Assembly (NCBI RefSeq): GCF_000340215.1
Contig: NW_006921532.1
Location: 3,389,337-3,453,336, forward strand
DNA from: Pseudocercospora fijiensis CIRAD86
Taxonomy: Eukaryota; Ascomycota; Dothideomycetes; Mycosphaerellales; Mycosphaerellaceae
Direction: 5' to 3'
DNA length: 64,000 nucleotides
The stretch's first letter is position 1. Every line of letters starts with the position of its first letter. The notes beneath the pieces are model-generated. The model had not been told where the DNA came from and did not search any database. It was given only the letters and a program-made list of their open reading frames with translations. Shown here one piece after another: positions 45,944-58,105 of the stretch. Position numbers and translations under genes: made by a program.

Positions 45944-46552
45944 TTAGAGCCGAAGGTAGGGCTATCTCTTTATATCTAATAGGTTCGGATATGTTAAAGG
46001 TAGTCTCTAGGTACGAATAGCTATAACCGAAGCGAGGGTACGATAAGAGCCTACGATACGGACGATACCGAAGTATCTTAAGGGGCCGTTACGATAAGTA
46101 GAGAAACCTCTTAACGAGGGCATCGCTTTAACCCCGAAAAGCTACAAACCCTTAGGACTATTATAGCTTAGGGCTTAGTCTATAACTATAGCTAGCTTCT
46201 AAGGACTCGGCTCCGGGTCGAAGACCTATTTAGTACCGCTTACTCGAGATAAGCCCCGCCTAAGGAGGAGATAGACTAATTACCTATCGGCCTTGCTTAG
46301 TTTGCTAAGACTATCTATACGATAGCAATTTCTAGATTATAGGTCGGATGCCTAGACAGTTCCCCTATTAACCGGGTAGACTGTTTCGGGATTCGCTGCC
46401 TCGTTCGGACAGTACTTAGCCTTCTACTAGAGAAAGAAGGTCCCCGCCCCCCCGCCTAGCTAAAGGAGATACGAGCTAGTTTCTAGGATCTAGGTATAAA
46501 TAGAGATTGTAGTCTCTCCCTCCGAGCGGCTTTCGTCTAATACTAAACTTAG

Positions 46553-46583
46553 CTCCTAGGGGTGTATAGGCGACCCCTAGGAG
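46553..46583. repeat. 11-bp perfect inverted repeat (stem-loop)
   Basis: CTCCTAGGGGT and its exact complement ACCCCTAGGAG are separated by 9 bases in the leader of the Ty3 element. This could fold as a strong RNA hairpin upstream of gag. Confidence 0.8.
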
Positions 46584-46591
46584 GCTAAACT

Positions 46592-46618
46592 CTAATACTA
46601 CCCTAGGGGTAATATTAG
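46592..46618. repeat. 27-nt palindrome P1
   Basis: Starts CTAATACTACCC and ends GGGGTAATATTAG, with imperfect dyad symmetry around CCTAGGG. It is a member of the six-copy family and lies between leader and gag. Confidence 0.8.
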
Positions 46619-46737
46619 AAGAAAACAGCCTAGTACACTATTTTCTCGTATAGCAATATCGAGACAAACTAAACCTATAATATATACTAAAAACACTTTC
46701 TTATAGCACTTCATTTTAACTACTTTATAACAATCGA

Positions 46738-49704
46738 ATAAGCTCTAGCGGAAGCGAGCATTACGAATTAGCGGAATCTTCGGAATCTAATAACCTACCG
46801 GACCCTATTAACGAAGAAATTAGGCGACGACTAGTTATTATAAGCGCCGTCGAACTAGGGGCTATCGAGCCTTCTACGCCCGAGGCCCTCTATAATGTCG
46901 TTATAAAGATAATTTAAGGGCAAACTAACCTTCTCCGTTAGAACAGGCGTCGCCCGCTAGAGCTAGGAAGCAGTAGGAACCCTTTATTCGAAGGGTAGAA
47001 CGCTACGGCGTACGTAGAACGCTTTAAGGACAACTTAGCCGAGTACGGACTCGAAGAGGAGTCGGACTAGTACAAGGTCCGGTCCCTTACGAGGACTACT
47101 ATTACTAAGCTTTACCGAACCCTTAGAACCCTAGTTAGCTACCTAGAAAAGGACGACAAGTCTAATGCCGACTAGGAGGTCTTTAAGTAGGCCTTTATAA
47201 GGGAGTATCGGGATCGCGATAGCCGTCGCATTAAAGGCAGTCGTACGTAGCTTAAGAACCTCTATATAGAGAGGCGTACCGAAGATAACGACCTAAAGGA
47301 GTACGTCCGCGAGTTTGTTAAGTTAGCGGACGGTATCGACTAGTAGGACCTCGAGAATTCTTAGAGAACGAGGCTGCTCCTTAAAGGGTTGCTGTAGTCT
47401 ATAGCTAAGCGTGTCTTCCGTCGCTACAAGCTTAGCGAAGCCAATCCTAAGACCTTTAGGAAGTATAAAGAGGTCCTAGAGGCTATTAAGGACGATATTA
47501 ATAGCTCCGCCGATGCAAAGAAGTTTATTTACGGCGAGGACCGGAATAACCTAGCCTAGGTAAGAAACGATACCTCGGGAACTAGAGGGCCTAAGTTTCT
47601 TCCTAAATCGCAAAGTAGTCCTAGTACCGTAACTCCTACCGTTACTAAGTATTCTTAGGACGTTACGGACTTGGCTGAATCCCTAGCCTAGCTTAACTTT
47701 AATACGAAAGCACTATAGCGAGTTAGGGAGGTCCTTAGTGCTAGTATACTAAAGAATATACTACTAGTCTACTAGGTCTCCGATCCTAACTACCCTAAGG
47801 CCCCTTTAGTTAACGTCTACGCTATACGGAAGATCCATTCTAACTTAGATAGCAAGTGCTAGATATACGGCGGTTTCAAATATATTCAATTAGACTACCC
47901 TATCTAGAAGGAGCTTCTTAAGAGGAAGCTCGTTATATAAGTAAATAGTCGGTTCTACTATACCGATACCGGCGACAAGATTGACTTCGAGTAGGATCGT
48001 AGAGCTCCGAAGCTACCCTAACTTAGGAGTCTTCTAGAGAAGAAGTATAGTAGTAAGATCGAGTTTAAGGATACTAGGAATAGTACCCTCGCCGCTATTG
48101 CTAAACGAGAAACTTAGAAGGTTAGGGCAAAACAGGTTAAGGAGCGGAGCAGTAATAGTACTACTAAGCCTATTAAAGTCAACTTTATGTCTTAGGACCC
48201 GGACGCAGTTACTAATATTTACGCGGTTACTAAGAACAGTACAGATGTCTACGCTGCTACAAGGTCCTAAACCTAGTCCTAGGGCAAGGGTAAGAGCCCG
48301 CAGAACCCTACCCGCCCTAGTACGGCAGCCCCTACTAGGATACTTAAGAAGCAGGCAGCTAATAAGGCTAAGAAACAGCGAGAATTAGTCGCTAAAACCA
48401 AAACACTCTAGACAGCTAAAGACCGTGCAACCCGAGCTAGTATAGCTACTCCGGAGGTACTAGAAACTCTAGATATCGATATAGAGGATGCTACTACCGA
48501 CCTTAGTAGTACCCTAGGCCTAGCTAACCCGCCGGCCTATAAGCGAAAGTTAGCCGACCTAAAGAGCTTTCGCTTTAATAGGTATATAAAGAAGTATAGT
48601 GCCGGGCCTACTAACTCTTACGACATAAAGGCAAATGCTCTCTTCTAGGCTTTATAGTTCCTAGACCTTAAGTCTAACGTGTTTATAGGGGAGCTTCTAG
48701 TATACGGTTTGCCTACTAACCTGTTCTAGAGCCGGATTCCTAACGATGCTACCTTTATAAAAGACCTTATAGCCCTCCGACGTAAATAGGGGCGGGAGGA
48801 CTATATCGACGTCTCTTCCCTATAGTTCCTTCCTAAATTTTTAGGGGCCTAGGAGTTAGTAGAAGGCGAATTAGTAACCTACGAGAGCTAGGAGACTATC
48901 GATAATGCTAACGAAGAGGGGATTAAGGAGATAGGCCGAGGGGATAATAATAATGCCGACTCTACTTCGGTTTTAGTTTCTATTAAGGCTGTCCGATTTA
49001 TAGGCTAACAAATCGGTCGAGTAGGACCTCCTCGACCTAAGGAACTTTACTCTATCCCTAATAATATAGACCTTTCCGCAGTTACCCGTTCCTTTACCGT
49101 CGTTCCCGCTATCTATATTTAAGTTACTATCGGAAGCTATAGTTAGCAGTTGCTAGCAATGCTTAATAACGGTTTAGAGTTACTTATTATAAGTGAGCGC
49201 TAGGCTAAACAGCTCCGACTGCTAATAAATAGAGATATTTCCCTTAGTATATAGGGAGTAAATAGGGAGGTTGCGCTAGTAGGTGCCTACTATAATGTTA
49301 TAGTAGACGCTTTCGGTATATGCTTTTCCTTTACCTTCTAGATTGCCGCTAACCCGAATACGCCAATTATTCTAGGTCGACTATAGTCTCGCATAACCTA
49401 GGATATCTAGCGCAACTGCGACGATAGCTCCTAGGAAGGAACTATCGCTAACTAGAAGGGCAACCGAGTTGTATTTACTAGTTATATCGGAAACACTAGC
49501 TGCAAGTCCTACGAGGATATCCTTACTGCTTCTAAGCGCTCTTCGGGAAACGCTATAGCGCGGTTATAAGACCGGCAATCTGCGCTATAAGTTAATGTAG
49601 CTTAAATAGGTTATATCTAGAGGTACGCCGCTCCGTACGACAAGGCTAGTTTCTAGGCTCTATACTAAGGAGACGAATGCTCGAAGCGATAGCGAGCATA
49701 ATAG
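46738..49704 (+). pseudogene. ORF1: gag-protease of the 45.7-57.9 kb Ty3 element
   Basis: Plus-strand frame 1, probably starting at ATA (former ATG) 46738. An N-terminal acidic region is followed by a gag domain (NATAYVERFKDNLAEYGL near 47.0 kb, then FIREYRDRDSRRIKGSRT), a basic low-complexity part (47.9-48.6 kb) and an aspartic-protease-like region (LLAMLNNGLELLIISE, 49.16-49.22 kb) with the active-site Asp apparently changed to Asn. The same frame covers gag and protease. Candidate stops cluster at 49690-49704, before palindrome P2. RIP breaks are TAA/TAG. No zinc knuckle was seen. Confidence 0.75.
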
Positions 49705-49808
49705 TGTAACGACTACCTAGTACACGAATCTCGGTAATAATGCTATCGTAGGCATCGCCGCCGGAAGCGGATCTACCCGAATCCGAACTAACTAATTAGA
49801 ACGCCGAG

Positions 49809-49835
49809 CTAATACTACCCCGGGGGTGTTATTAG
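49809..49835. repeat. 27-nt palindrome P2
   Basis: Starts CTAATACTACCCC and ends GGGGGTGTTATTAG. It lies between the frame-1 gag-protease ORF and the RT ORF, which is in another frame. Confidence 0.85.
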
Positions 49836-49841
49836 GAATCT

Positions 49842-52800
49842 AACGTTTTCGCCGGAATTATAAATTAGGATTACTAGCTACATACCTACCGACTAAAGGA
49901 GACTTTTAATGAAGTTTACGCGCTATTCTATTGCGCTAATCTCCGGGCCTAACGTTAAAGAGAGAGAGCTCGGGTATTACGAGCGGTTAGTATATATACT
50001 CTATATAAGAGGGTAGCTAATAAGATTAAGCCTATAAAAGGCAGCGTATATATAACCGATAGGTCTAATCCTAGCGGAAATCCTAACTAGCGATAAAAGT
50101 GCCTTAACCGCGAAGCGATATTAACACCTAGGGATAGTCTATACGACTAGAGGTATATTACTAAAAAGTTCTCCGCTATTCCTAGGGGATCGAGGCTAAC
50201 GCCGGAGAGACTAGCGAACATTAAACCTAGTATCGAGCTTTCGGATCTTAAACTGGATTTGCTATACGAGCTTCTATATAACCGCGAAGCCGTATTAGTA
50301 TATAACTTTACGTATCTAGGCAGGATTAACCCGGAGGTTGCCCCTCTATAGAGGATCCGAACGATCGAGTATAAGCCTTAGGCTTACCTAGGGTTTAAGC
50401 TAAACCTAAGCCTAAGAGGTGTAGTTAAGGACATAATACGGCAGCGTGTAAAGGCTAGCACCTTAGAGCCTTCCTATGCCTCGTATCGCAACCTATACTT
50501 CCTAGTTTAGAAGAAGATAGCTCCTAGGGAACTAAAGAAGTATCGGCTAATTAACGCTACCTAGAAGTTTAACGTAGTTACGATTAGAGATACTAATCTT
50601 CCTCCGGAGACTAATAGGTTCTCGGAAGCTTTTGCTAACTATATTGTAGCCTTACTAGTTAATGTTTTCTCGGGCTACGACTAGATCCCTCTCTATCCTA
50701 ATAGCCGCGACCTTACTAGTTTCGAGATACCTCTTAGGCTATATAGATAAACTACCCTTCCCTAAGGGGTAACTAACTCCGTAGCCTTGTTCGTTCGTAT
50801 TATAAACTAAGTCCTCGCGGCCTATATCTCCTATATAGCGATACCTTTCCTTAACGACATCGGCATTAAGGGCCCTAAAACTAGGTACGACAATAAAGAA
50901 GTAGAGCCTAGCATCCGTAGGTTCTTTCTCGAATATATTTAGAACCTCGATAGTGTCCTCTACGACCTAGAGCGAGCTAACCTAACGGTATATAGAGAGA
51001 AGCTTCAGCTCCTATACAAACGAATAAATATTGTCGGGTTTGTAACTAATAAGAACGGCCGCTATCCTAATAATGTACGGGTCCTAAAGATTGTGTCCTA
51101 GCCCGACCCTACCTATTAGAAAGATGTCCGGATCTAGCTTAGAGTAGTCTCCTACTTCCGTATCTAGGTCGAAAACTTTGCGTTAGTATACAAGCCTCTA
51201 TACGCCTTGCTTAAGAAGGATGTAGAGTTTAAATAGACCTCCGTTTACTAAGCCGCTAAGGACAAGGTTACTAAGGCACTTGTTAGCGCGCCTACGCTTA
51301 CCTCTATTAACTACTCGGAAGGCGTAGGTCTGCTAATTGTTGCTATCGACTCGAGCGGGGAAGGCTACGGCGAGATACTAATATAGTGTAATCGTAAGAA
51401 GCCCTCCTTACGTTACCCTATTCGGTACGAGTCCGGTCTATAGAAACCTATCGAGGCCCGATACGATACTAGCAAGCGAGAGTGCCTTAGTGTCTATAAG
51501 GCTCTTAAGAAGTTCCGACCTTAGCTCTTTAGAGTATTCTTTCGCCTAGAAGTCGACGCTTAGACGCTAGTCTATTAACTTAACCGTATAGCCTCCGACC
51601 TGCCTAACTCTGCGATAGCTCGGTAGGTTGCCTAGATCTATTTGTTTAATTTCGACGTCTTCTATATTCCTAGCAAGAAGCATACTAGACCGGATAGCCT
51701 TTCTAGAAGGCCTGCTATAGAGGAAGACATCGCCGAGATAATAGAAGAAGAGGATATCGACGCGGTTATTAACCGCACCTTCTTTACTGCCTTCTATATT
51801 AATGCTATGCCGGTAATTACTAGGTCTACTACCGACGACTAACCTAGTAACTAGCCTAACGACGACCCTACTACTAACGGCGAGGACTAAGACGATACTA
51901 AGGCGGGCGAACTAGGTAGGGATAATATCCTTAATAGGGTCTACTCCGACGACTCCTATAATATCGCCTACTTCCTTACCTATACGAAGAGAGCTCCTAG
52001 TCTGTTAAGGAGTTAATACTGTCGTATTATTCGCTATTCTCGGAGGTTCCTTATTAAAGATCGCATCCTTTAGCGGCAGGCTATAATTAATATACCGCTC
52101 TAGCGTATTATTAACGATCTAGTAGCCCGATAAGAAATCCTTCGCTCTGTTTATAATAAGCTCGGCTACCGGGCGGCGGAGGGCACCTTCGATGTCCTTC
52201 GTCGACGCTATTAGTAGGACGGCGTATAGGCTAATGTCTCTCGCTACTGTAAGAGCTGTCCTAAATGTAACTTTAGGAACAGCTACCGGCGTCTAGGAGA
52301 GCTTCGTATCCCTACTGCCTAGTTAGTTAGGGAGCGGTAGTATAGCGATAGGGTCTATCTTAGCTATAATAACAGCCTATATATTATTCGAGAGGGTCTT
52401 TCTCGATAGCCGGAGGCCTATTATTTCTATAAAGGTTGCGGTGCTATTAATACCCGTAATATAGCTACTTTCCTGTTTAAGGATCTGTTTTGCCGCTAGG
52501 GAACACCTTACGAGGTTATCTTAGACAACGCTACGAACAATATAGCTAAGGAGGTTTAAGCGCTACTTGTTTCGTACGGGGCTAAGAACGTTCGCATCTC
52601 CCTGTACTATCTCTAGTCGAATGCTATTGTTAAGCGCAGCTATCGGTCGTTAATTAATGCCCTATCTAAGATAACTAATAGTAGCGATAGGTCCGTTCCT
52701 ATCTCTACCCGCGTTCTAGCCCTTCTCTAGGCGGATCGAACTACTATTATCGATACGACTAGACTTACGCTAGCAGAGCTTATAATTAGAAGGGACGCCG

Positions 52801-53540
52801 TTCTTCCGATTAAGTTGTCCTACCGTACGTATAGCGTTTACGACTAGGGGTCTGTTCGTACTAGAGCAGATCTTCTTACCCTACGCGCTAAGGCTCTTAA
52901 GGATATAACTACTACTTCTTAGGAGAGACTTGCTCGACAACGTCGGCTTCGGGAAGAGGCTAAGTAGTATTTTGATAACTATAATACTATTGATTAGGAA
53001 CCTCTAAAGGTTAGCGATATAGTCCTTCTATACCGGTCCGAACTAGAGTATAGTTACTCCTATAAGCTAGCCTTTAAGTAGAAGGGTCCTTATAGAGTAA
53101 AGGAGGTCCTTTACTCGGGTTCCGTATACCTTCTTTAGGAGCTAGATAGTGCTACCTTAAAGCACTCTTACCCTCGGGCCAATCTAAAGAAGATCGTTAA
53201 GTTACGCGAACCTGCCCGCCCTCCGCCGACCGAGGAGGAAGTTAGTGCCTCTACGGACCCTCTACCGTCCTTAGATGCCTATCGGGAGGAGGATCCTACC
53301 GCTATTATAGATCCTGTTCTGCCTAAGAACTATGCCTATCCCTAGATTCGTCTTAGTAAGCTATTAGGAATAACTTAAGAATAAAGGGAGGGTTATATAC
53401 GGATTAACTATGTATAGAGCGTTTCCGATTCTAATAGTGAACTAGACTTCTAGCTATCTAACTCTAACTCCGAGGAACCTAACTAGTCTAGCGATAAAGA
53501 CCGCCTAGAATTATAGCTAGACGACCCCGAGACTAAATAA
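49842..53540 (+). pseudogene. ORF2: RT-RNase H-integrase of the 45.7-57.9 kb Ty3 element
   Basis: The plus-strand frame, in phase with 50847, ends at TAA 53538-53540. A Ty3-type RT starts near 50.25 kb. Its NVVTIRDTNLPPE and FSGYDWIPL-like segments (Trp now stop) precede the active site FLNDIGIKGP (50847-50876), in which the first catalytic Asp is Asn (AAC 50853-50855), as RIP would produce. RNase H ends with FYIPSKKHTRPDSLSRRP in a stop-free stretch (51642-51842). An integrase zinc finger (CKSCPKC near 52.26 kb) and DDE core follow (VILDNAT near 52.53 kb), then a C-terminal tail to 53.54 kb. The start is uncertain: the only nearby ATG (49909) is in a different frame. The gene is inactivated. 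Confidence 0.85.
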
Positions 53541-53805
53541 TTGCTTGCTCTTCCTTACCTCTATCTACCTCTGCTACGTTGCTTCCTTGCCCTTATTAAT
53601 CGTTCTCCGCGCTATTAATGCAGCGCCGCCCTATACCTTTAGTCCTTACCTACTATCCGTTCCTACTAATGTTTATGCTCTCGTTTATTGCTTTTAGTTT
53701 ATCTTGTTATTGTCCTTTGCTTTGCCTTTGCTTTCGATTAATGTTGCTATAACTTTATTCCTTTGCTCTTGTTTCCTTAGATAGAACTATACGAGGCGTG
53801 TTTTC

Positions 53806-53832
53806 CTAATAATACCCCGAGGGTAGTATTAG
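53806..53832. repeat. 27-nt palindrome P3
   Basis: Starts CTAATAATACCCC and ends GAGGGTAGTATTAG. It lies 266 bp after the ORF2 stop and differs at only two of 27 bases from copy P6 in the copia element. Confidence 0.85.
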
Positions 53833-54234
53833 GAAGATAGCCGAACCTAACCCCTCTACCCTTCTAGGACTACTTCCCTCTAGATTTCTAGACTCTAGCA
53901 ACCTTCCTTAAGTAATAACGACAACAAGATACTCTGCTAGAGGATGTTCCTGCCCTAATTAGCACTAGCTATATAGGACACTAAGAAAGGGAGGATCCCT
54001 CTCCCTTCCTAGCTCTTAGATAGATACAGCAACCTAGGCCTATAGCCTCTAAGAATAGGGACCTTAGGCCGCTAAGCTTAGTGTCTAGAAGAAAGAAGAA
54101 CGCACGGGCTACGTTTATATGCCTGCTGCTATAAAAGGTAATGCTATATCTATAACGATAGTGCTATAGGCTAATACAAGCTACGCTAGGCCTAGGCGAT
54201 TTGCTCCTAGTTGCCGAGCATCTCTAGAGAAAAG

Positions 54235-54261
54235 CTAATACTACCCCGGGGGTGTTATTAG
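54235..54261. repeat. 27-nt palindrome P4
   Basis: Identical to P2 over all 27 bases, and lies upstream of ORF3. Confidence 0.85.
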
Positions 54262-54683
54262 TCCCGCTAGCCTTACTACTATAGATTACTACTAGGTACT
54301 CGAACTAACTAGTCGCATTTCGAGTACGCGGGAATCTACGAAAGCTAGAGGTTAATAAAGGCGCGTAGTCGCTACTAGCAATTAGCTAGATCGATTGTTA
54401 AACTTTAGCCGCTCTACTAATAAAGGAGTCTCGTATATAGCTTCACTTTTTAGGGTCTATATATAATCGTTATCCGTTTGCTTTACTAGAATATACGGAC
54501 TACGCTACCTTCGCACCCTATTTAAGGCGAGCCTTCTAAGCTCTTTCTTCTACTCGAGTACTAACTAACTTACTACCGCCTACCCCCCCCCTCTCTTCTA
54601 TCTAAACCCTTTAATTATTATTAATAAGCTACGAACGTTTTTATAGGCTCGTTACTAACTCCTTTCCGCTCCGGTCGACTAAG

Positions 54684-57479
54684 ATGTCTTCCGGCGCCCT
54701 AAATCCGCTAGGCGCTAGTAGTAGCAGCAACCTACTAGCCCTAAACCTAGGCGTACTAGTCCCGATCGAAGCCCCCTCCGATAGCGCCTTAGCTACTGCA
54801 ACTAGCCTCGAGCACTACTTCTAGATCGTTACCGCCCTTAAAGACCCTTAAGAGAAGATCTAGAACGCTCGTACCCTACTACGCGTTATTAATAGGAACA
54901 TTAAGAAGGCTCCTATCTTAGTTACGTACGGTATAAACAACTTGCGTTAGTCTATCGGTAAGCGTATCTTTAAGCGCGAGGTCCTTAACGATATAGATAT
55001 CGAACAAGCCTTTCCTATCGTCTATAGCCTCGAGATAGCCGGCACCTAGATTCGTTTGCACTTTAAGACCCTCGACTAGGCCTTCGAATATTAGGGAGGA
55101 CTAAGCAGTCTTCCTAAGAGCCTTATTAACTTCGCCTACGGTAGATAAGAGCGTATAAAGCAGGTCTCTTCGTTCGTTAATAAGTATAAGGTCCGTCGTT
55201 AAGGCGCTAAGCACCTTTCCCGTACTATAATCTATCGTGTATCTACCGCTAGTAAGAAGGTAGGCAAGCAGTTACTTAACTTGTCCTTTACGCTTAACGA
55301 CTTTACGATATCCTACTAGAAGCGGTACTACGATGCAATTGTCTAGATCGATCTTAATATACAGACAACTAAGGATCTACTAAAAGAGAAGAGCTATCGC
55401 ATTAATAGTATAGGTTTTATTGTTAAAGGTTAAGAGGCTCCTATTGTTAATGTCCTTAAACGCAAGGCTCTTCGCCTAGAAATAGAGGCCGATACGGCTA
55501 CTAGTCTCGCGCTCGCTGCGGAGATATAGGCTTAAGACCGTCGCTCGACTCGTAACCGTAAGGTCCCTTAGGAAGTTAAGGACGAGCGCGCTAAGGCCGA
55601 AGCAGCGCGCAAGAAGGTATTGCATGCTCGCTAGGCCCTCCGTAAGGCTACTAAGAAGTATAGCGCCCCTTTTAGGGCTAACTATAGTACTAACTATAGT
55701 AACTCGGATATTAATATACTAGATATACTACTAGAAGATGTCTCCTCCGAAGGCTCCTTTAGCGAGCGTAGAGATAGAGGGCTCTCGCCGATCCTATTAA
55801 CTAAGAATATCTATAGTTCTTATAAGGGCGACTCTATTACGTACCTTATTACTAAGATCGATATAGTTCCTAAAGCCGATATAGGTAAAGCTCCTACCGC
55901 CCTATCTATCTATTAACAGCTCGACGACCTTAGTAAGCTAGGAGAAGAGCCGTTCTCTATATATACTAACTATATTAAGAAGGCCGCTAAGGTCTATAGT
56001 CTCTATGCTAGTACTAAGGCGATTGTCCTCGTCGGCCGCCTATTAAAGATTAGTCGCGAGGTTTCTAATTAAGACGCCTTCGCTACCCTTAAGGCTAATT
56101 AGGCCTATACTAACTAGTTTCCTAGACGCCCTGTTGCCGCCCCGACATCTCTAAGACTCTACGCGTTCAACCCTACTAGTACTATTACTCGCGCCCTTAC
56201 GCTAACGGATCGCTAGAGCAAGTTCGTTACCGGCATCCTTAGCTAAGGCACTTCCTTCGACCGCTTTCGCTAGACTAGCAATACTATCTTCCCTTAAGTC
56301 TTTAGCTAGTTATAAGAGCCTTATAGAGCATATCTTCCTTTCCTTATCGACCTAATATAGGAGGAGTTTGAAATGTACCTTTAGTATATACGTACGATGC
56401 CTAAGTCTAAGCAGGAAGGCCGCAATGCCCTTTAAACTTATAGTATAAGCAACTAAATCGTCCGCTAGCACCCTACCCTATAGCTCTTAGCTGTCGCCCT
56501 TCGACCTAATTACGTATATAAGCTTATCTCTATCCCTAAGCCTACTAAGTTCTTTAAGGTTAGCGGTACCTATAAAAACTGTCCTTCTAAGGAGTCTGCT
56601 CGTCTCGGACAAGATATAGTTAAGCTCGCAGCTAGCAAGGGTGCTAGTTACCTACGCATTAAGGTCTGTCTTATATCTAAGGATAAGACTAGCTACTCTA
56701 CTATTATCGAAGGCATATATTAGCCCGAGGTCTTTGCGAACTAGGTTAAGAAGCTTAAGGCTCGTAGCCTAGTCCCGCTAAGCAAGATCGGTAAGCTTAC
56801 TAATAAGCACCTTACCGACGACAACCTCGACTATATATTCGATAGTTAGCCTAATAGTAAGGGGCGCAAGGCGGAGTAGATCCTTAACCCTCTAAAGGAG
56901 TGCGAAGTCTCTATTTAGATACTACACCTACTATATAGTAATCTAAAGACTAAGAGCAACCGCATGTTAATTAACCTAGGCTACTCTCGCGTTATCGACG
57001 GCACTAAGATTAAGGGTTACGATAACTTAACCGTCGCCGAGGTTGCTAAGGCGTACCGCAATCTAACCGCCCTTCTAGGTTCGAATACCTTCGTACCGTT
57101 CCCCTTCCCTACCGCTATCTTAGTCGAAGGCCTTAGTTGCATCTCCGACGCCCTAGTTAGTAGGATTCCTTAGTTAAGTTACGTTATTTAGAATAAAGTT
57201 AAACAGATCCTTTAGCTTAATAACGAGGGACTTAAGGAATATCTATACGATTAGGAGAATGCTACGAAGGAAAAGGCTACTAACCTCCTCGTTAATTAAG
57301 CTTTCTACGAGGGATAGTACTTCGGTGCTAATAGCTTTAACATATACGGAGGAGATTTCGAGAACCGACTAGCAGATAAGGTTATTACTAGTAAGGATTA
57401 CGGCGCGTTAAAGCAATAGTAGGTCTGTATAGTGTTGCTTAGGAAGTTGTTTTTGCATAATTATAGTATCTAGGATTAA
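54684..57479 (+). pseudogene. ORF3: extra 932-codon ORF between pol and the 3' LTR
   Basis: Plus-strand frame from an intact ATG (54684) to TAA (57477-57479), with only TAA/TAG breaks and a 69-codon stop-free remnant at 56964-57173. The predicted protein begins MSSGALNPLGASSSSNLLAL. It has a charged, possibly helical centre near 55.5-55.65 kb (AEAARKKVLHAR) and a well-mixed C-terminal half (for example TVAEVAKAYRNLTALLGSN). There is no signal peptide and no domain I recognise. It is not part of the normal Ty3 gene set. The stop codon lies inside palindrome P5. It could be a transduced host gene, an env-position gene or an element-specific accessory protein. Confidence 0.7.
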
Positions 57480-57502
57480 TACTACCCCGGGGGTATTATT
57501 GC
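57476..57502. repeat. 27-nt palindrome P5
   Basis: Starts TTAATACTACCCC and ends GGGGGTATTATTGC. It is a slightly diverged copy that contains the ORF3 stop codon. Confidence 0.8.
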
Positions 57503-57592
57503 GGAGTTCTGAAAATAGCCTTAGCTAAGAACACTAAGGATGCATATATGTTTGTTTTGAGCGCGCAATGTAAAGCGTATCTAGTCAGACAC

Positions 57593-57607
57593 GAAGAAAG
57601 GGAGGGA
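57593..57607 (+). other. polypurine tract
   Basis: An uninterrupted 15-purine run (GAAGAAAGGGAGGGA) ends exactly at the 3' LTR. It confirms plus-strand orientation of the element. Confidence 0.8.
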
Positions 57608-57886
57608 TATTAGCTAGTAACCGGCCCTATACCTATAGGCTAGTTTTGAGCCTATATAAGAGGCCTCCTTCTGCATTATAGATAGATTATCAACCTCGTA
57701 TAGCACATTGTTTATGTCACACTTCTACAATGCCTATATTGCAGGGCTCTAGTTATTAGCCTAAGCGACAGTCTCGTTATCCTATCTTGCTAAACATAGC
57801 TGCCTATATTGCTATAGGTTATGTTACCCTCGGTAGCCTATACTATTGCTATAAGTAGTAGTAGTAGTGTTAGTTTCCGTCCTTTA
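57608..57886 (+). repeat. 3' LTR (279 bp)
   Basis: Partner of 45665-45943, same length. It keeps more CA/TG than the left copy. Confidence 0.9.
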
Positions 57887-57890
57887 ATAT
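57887..57890. repeat. probable target duplication ATAT (right copy)
   Basis: Matches 45661-45664. Confidence 0.55.
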
Positions 57891-58105
57891 AAGAAAGAGA
57901 TCTAAGACATTTGTATATCCGTAGCGAGTATCTATAAATATAGAAATTCTACCGATACTAATATCCTTCTACTTTAGCCTAGTTAGTACTTAAGAGATAT
58001 TATCGAAGCTAGCGGTAAGCAGTCTACTCTCTCGAAGGCCTAGTAGTAGCTACGTATACGCTAGATATAGCAGAAGTCGTTAGTCGAGTATTAAGAGGAT
58101 ATCGT

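Larger units (their letters stand above)
45944..46737 (+). other. leader between 5' LTR and gag
   Basis: About 790 bp without a traceable gene. Just inside the LTR, TTAGAGCCGAAGG may be a RIP-altered primer-binding site (TGG to TAG). Near the gag start lie a perfect 11-bp stem-loop (46553-46563 with 46573-46583) and the first 27-nt palindrome (46592-46618). Confidence 0.5.
53541..54683 (+). other. interval between ORF2 and ORF3 with palindromes P3 and P4
   Basis: A 1.14-kb stretch without a convincing ORF. It contains palindromes P3 (53806-53832) and P4 (54235-54261), facing each other across 402 bp. A TATTTAAGGC sequence at about 54518 lies about 165 bp before the ORF3 ATG and could be a promoter remnant. 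Confidence 0.5.
45665..57886 (+). mobile_element. second Ty3/gypsy family element (12.2 kb), with an extra third ORF
   Basis: Two 279-bp LTRs (45665-45943 and 57608-57886) enclose, on the plus strand, a leader, ORF1 (gag-protease), ORF2 (RT-RNase H-integrase) and an additional ORF3 of 932 codons. A polypurine tract (57593-57607) abuts the 3' LTR. Near-perfect 27-nt palindromes lie at the ORF borders (46592, 49809, 53806, 54235, 57476). The pol sequence differs clearly from the chromodomain elements at 12-40 kb, and no chromodomain is seen here. RIP has introduced TAA/TAG throughout, and the RT motif reads FLND. Confidence 0.93.
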
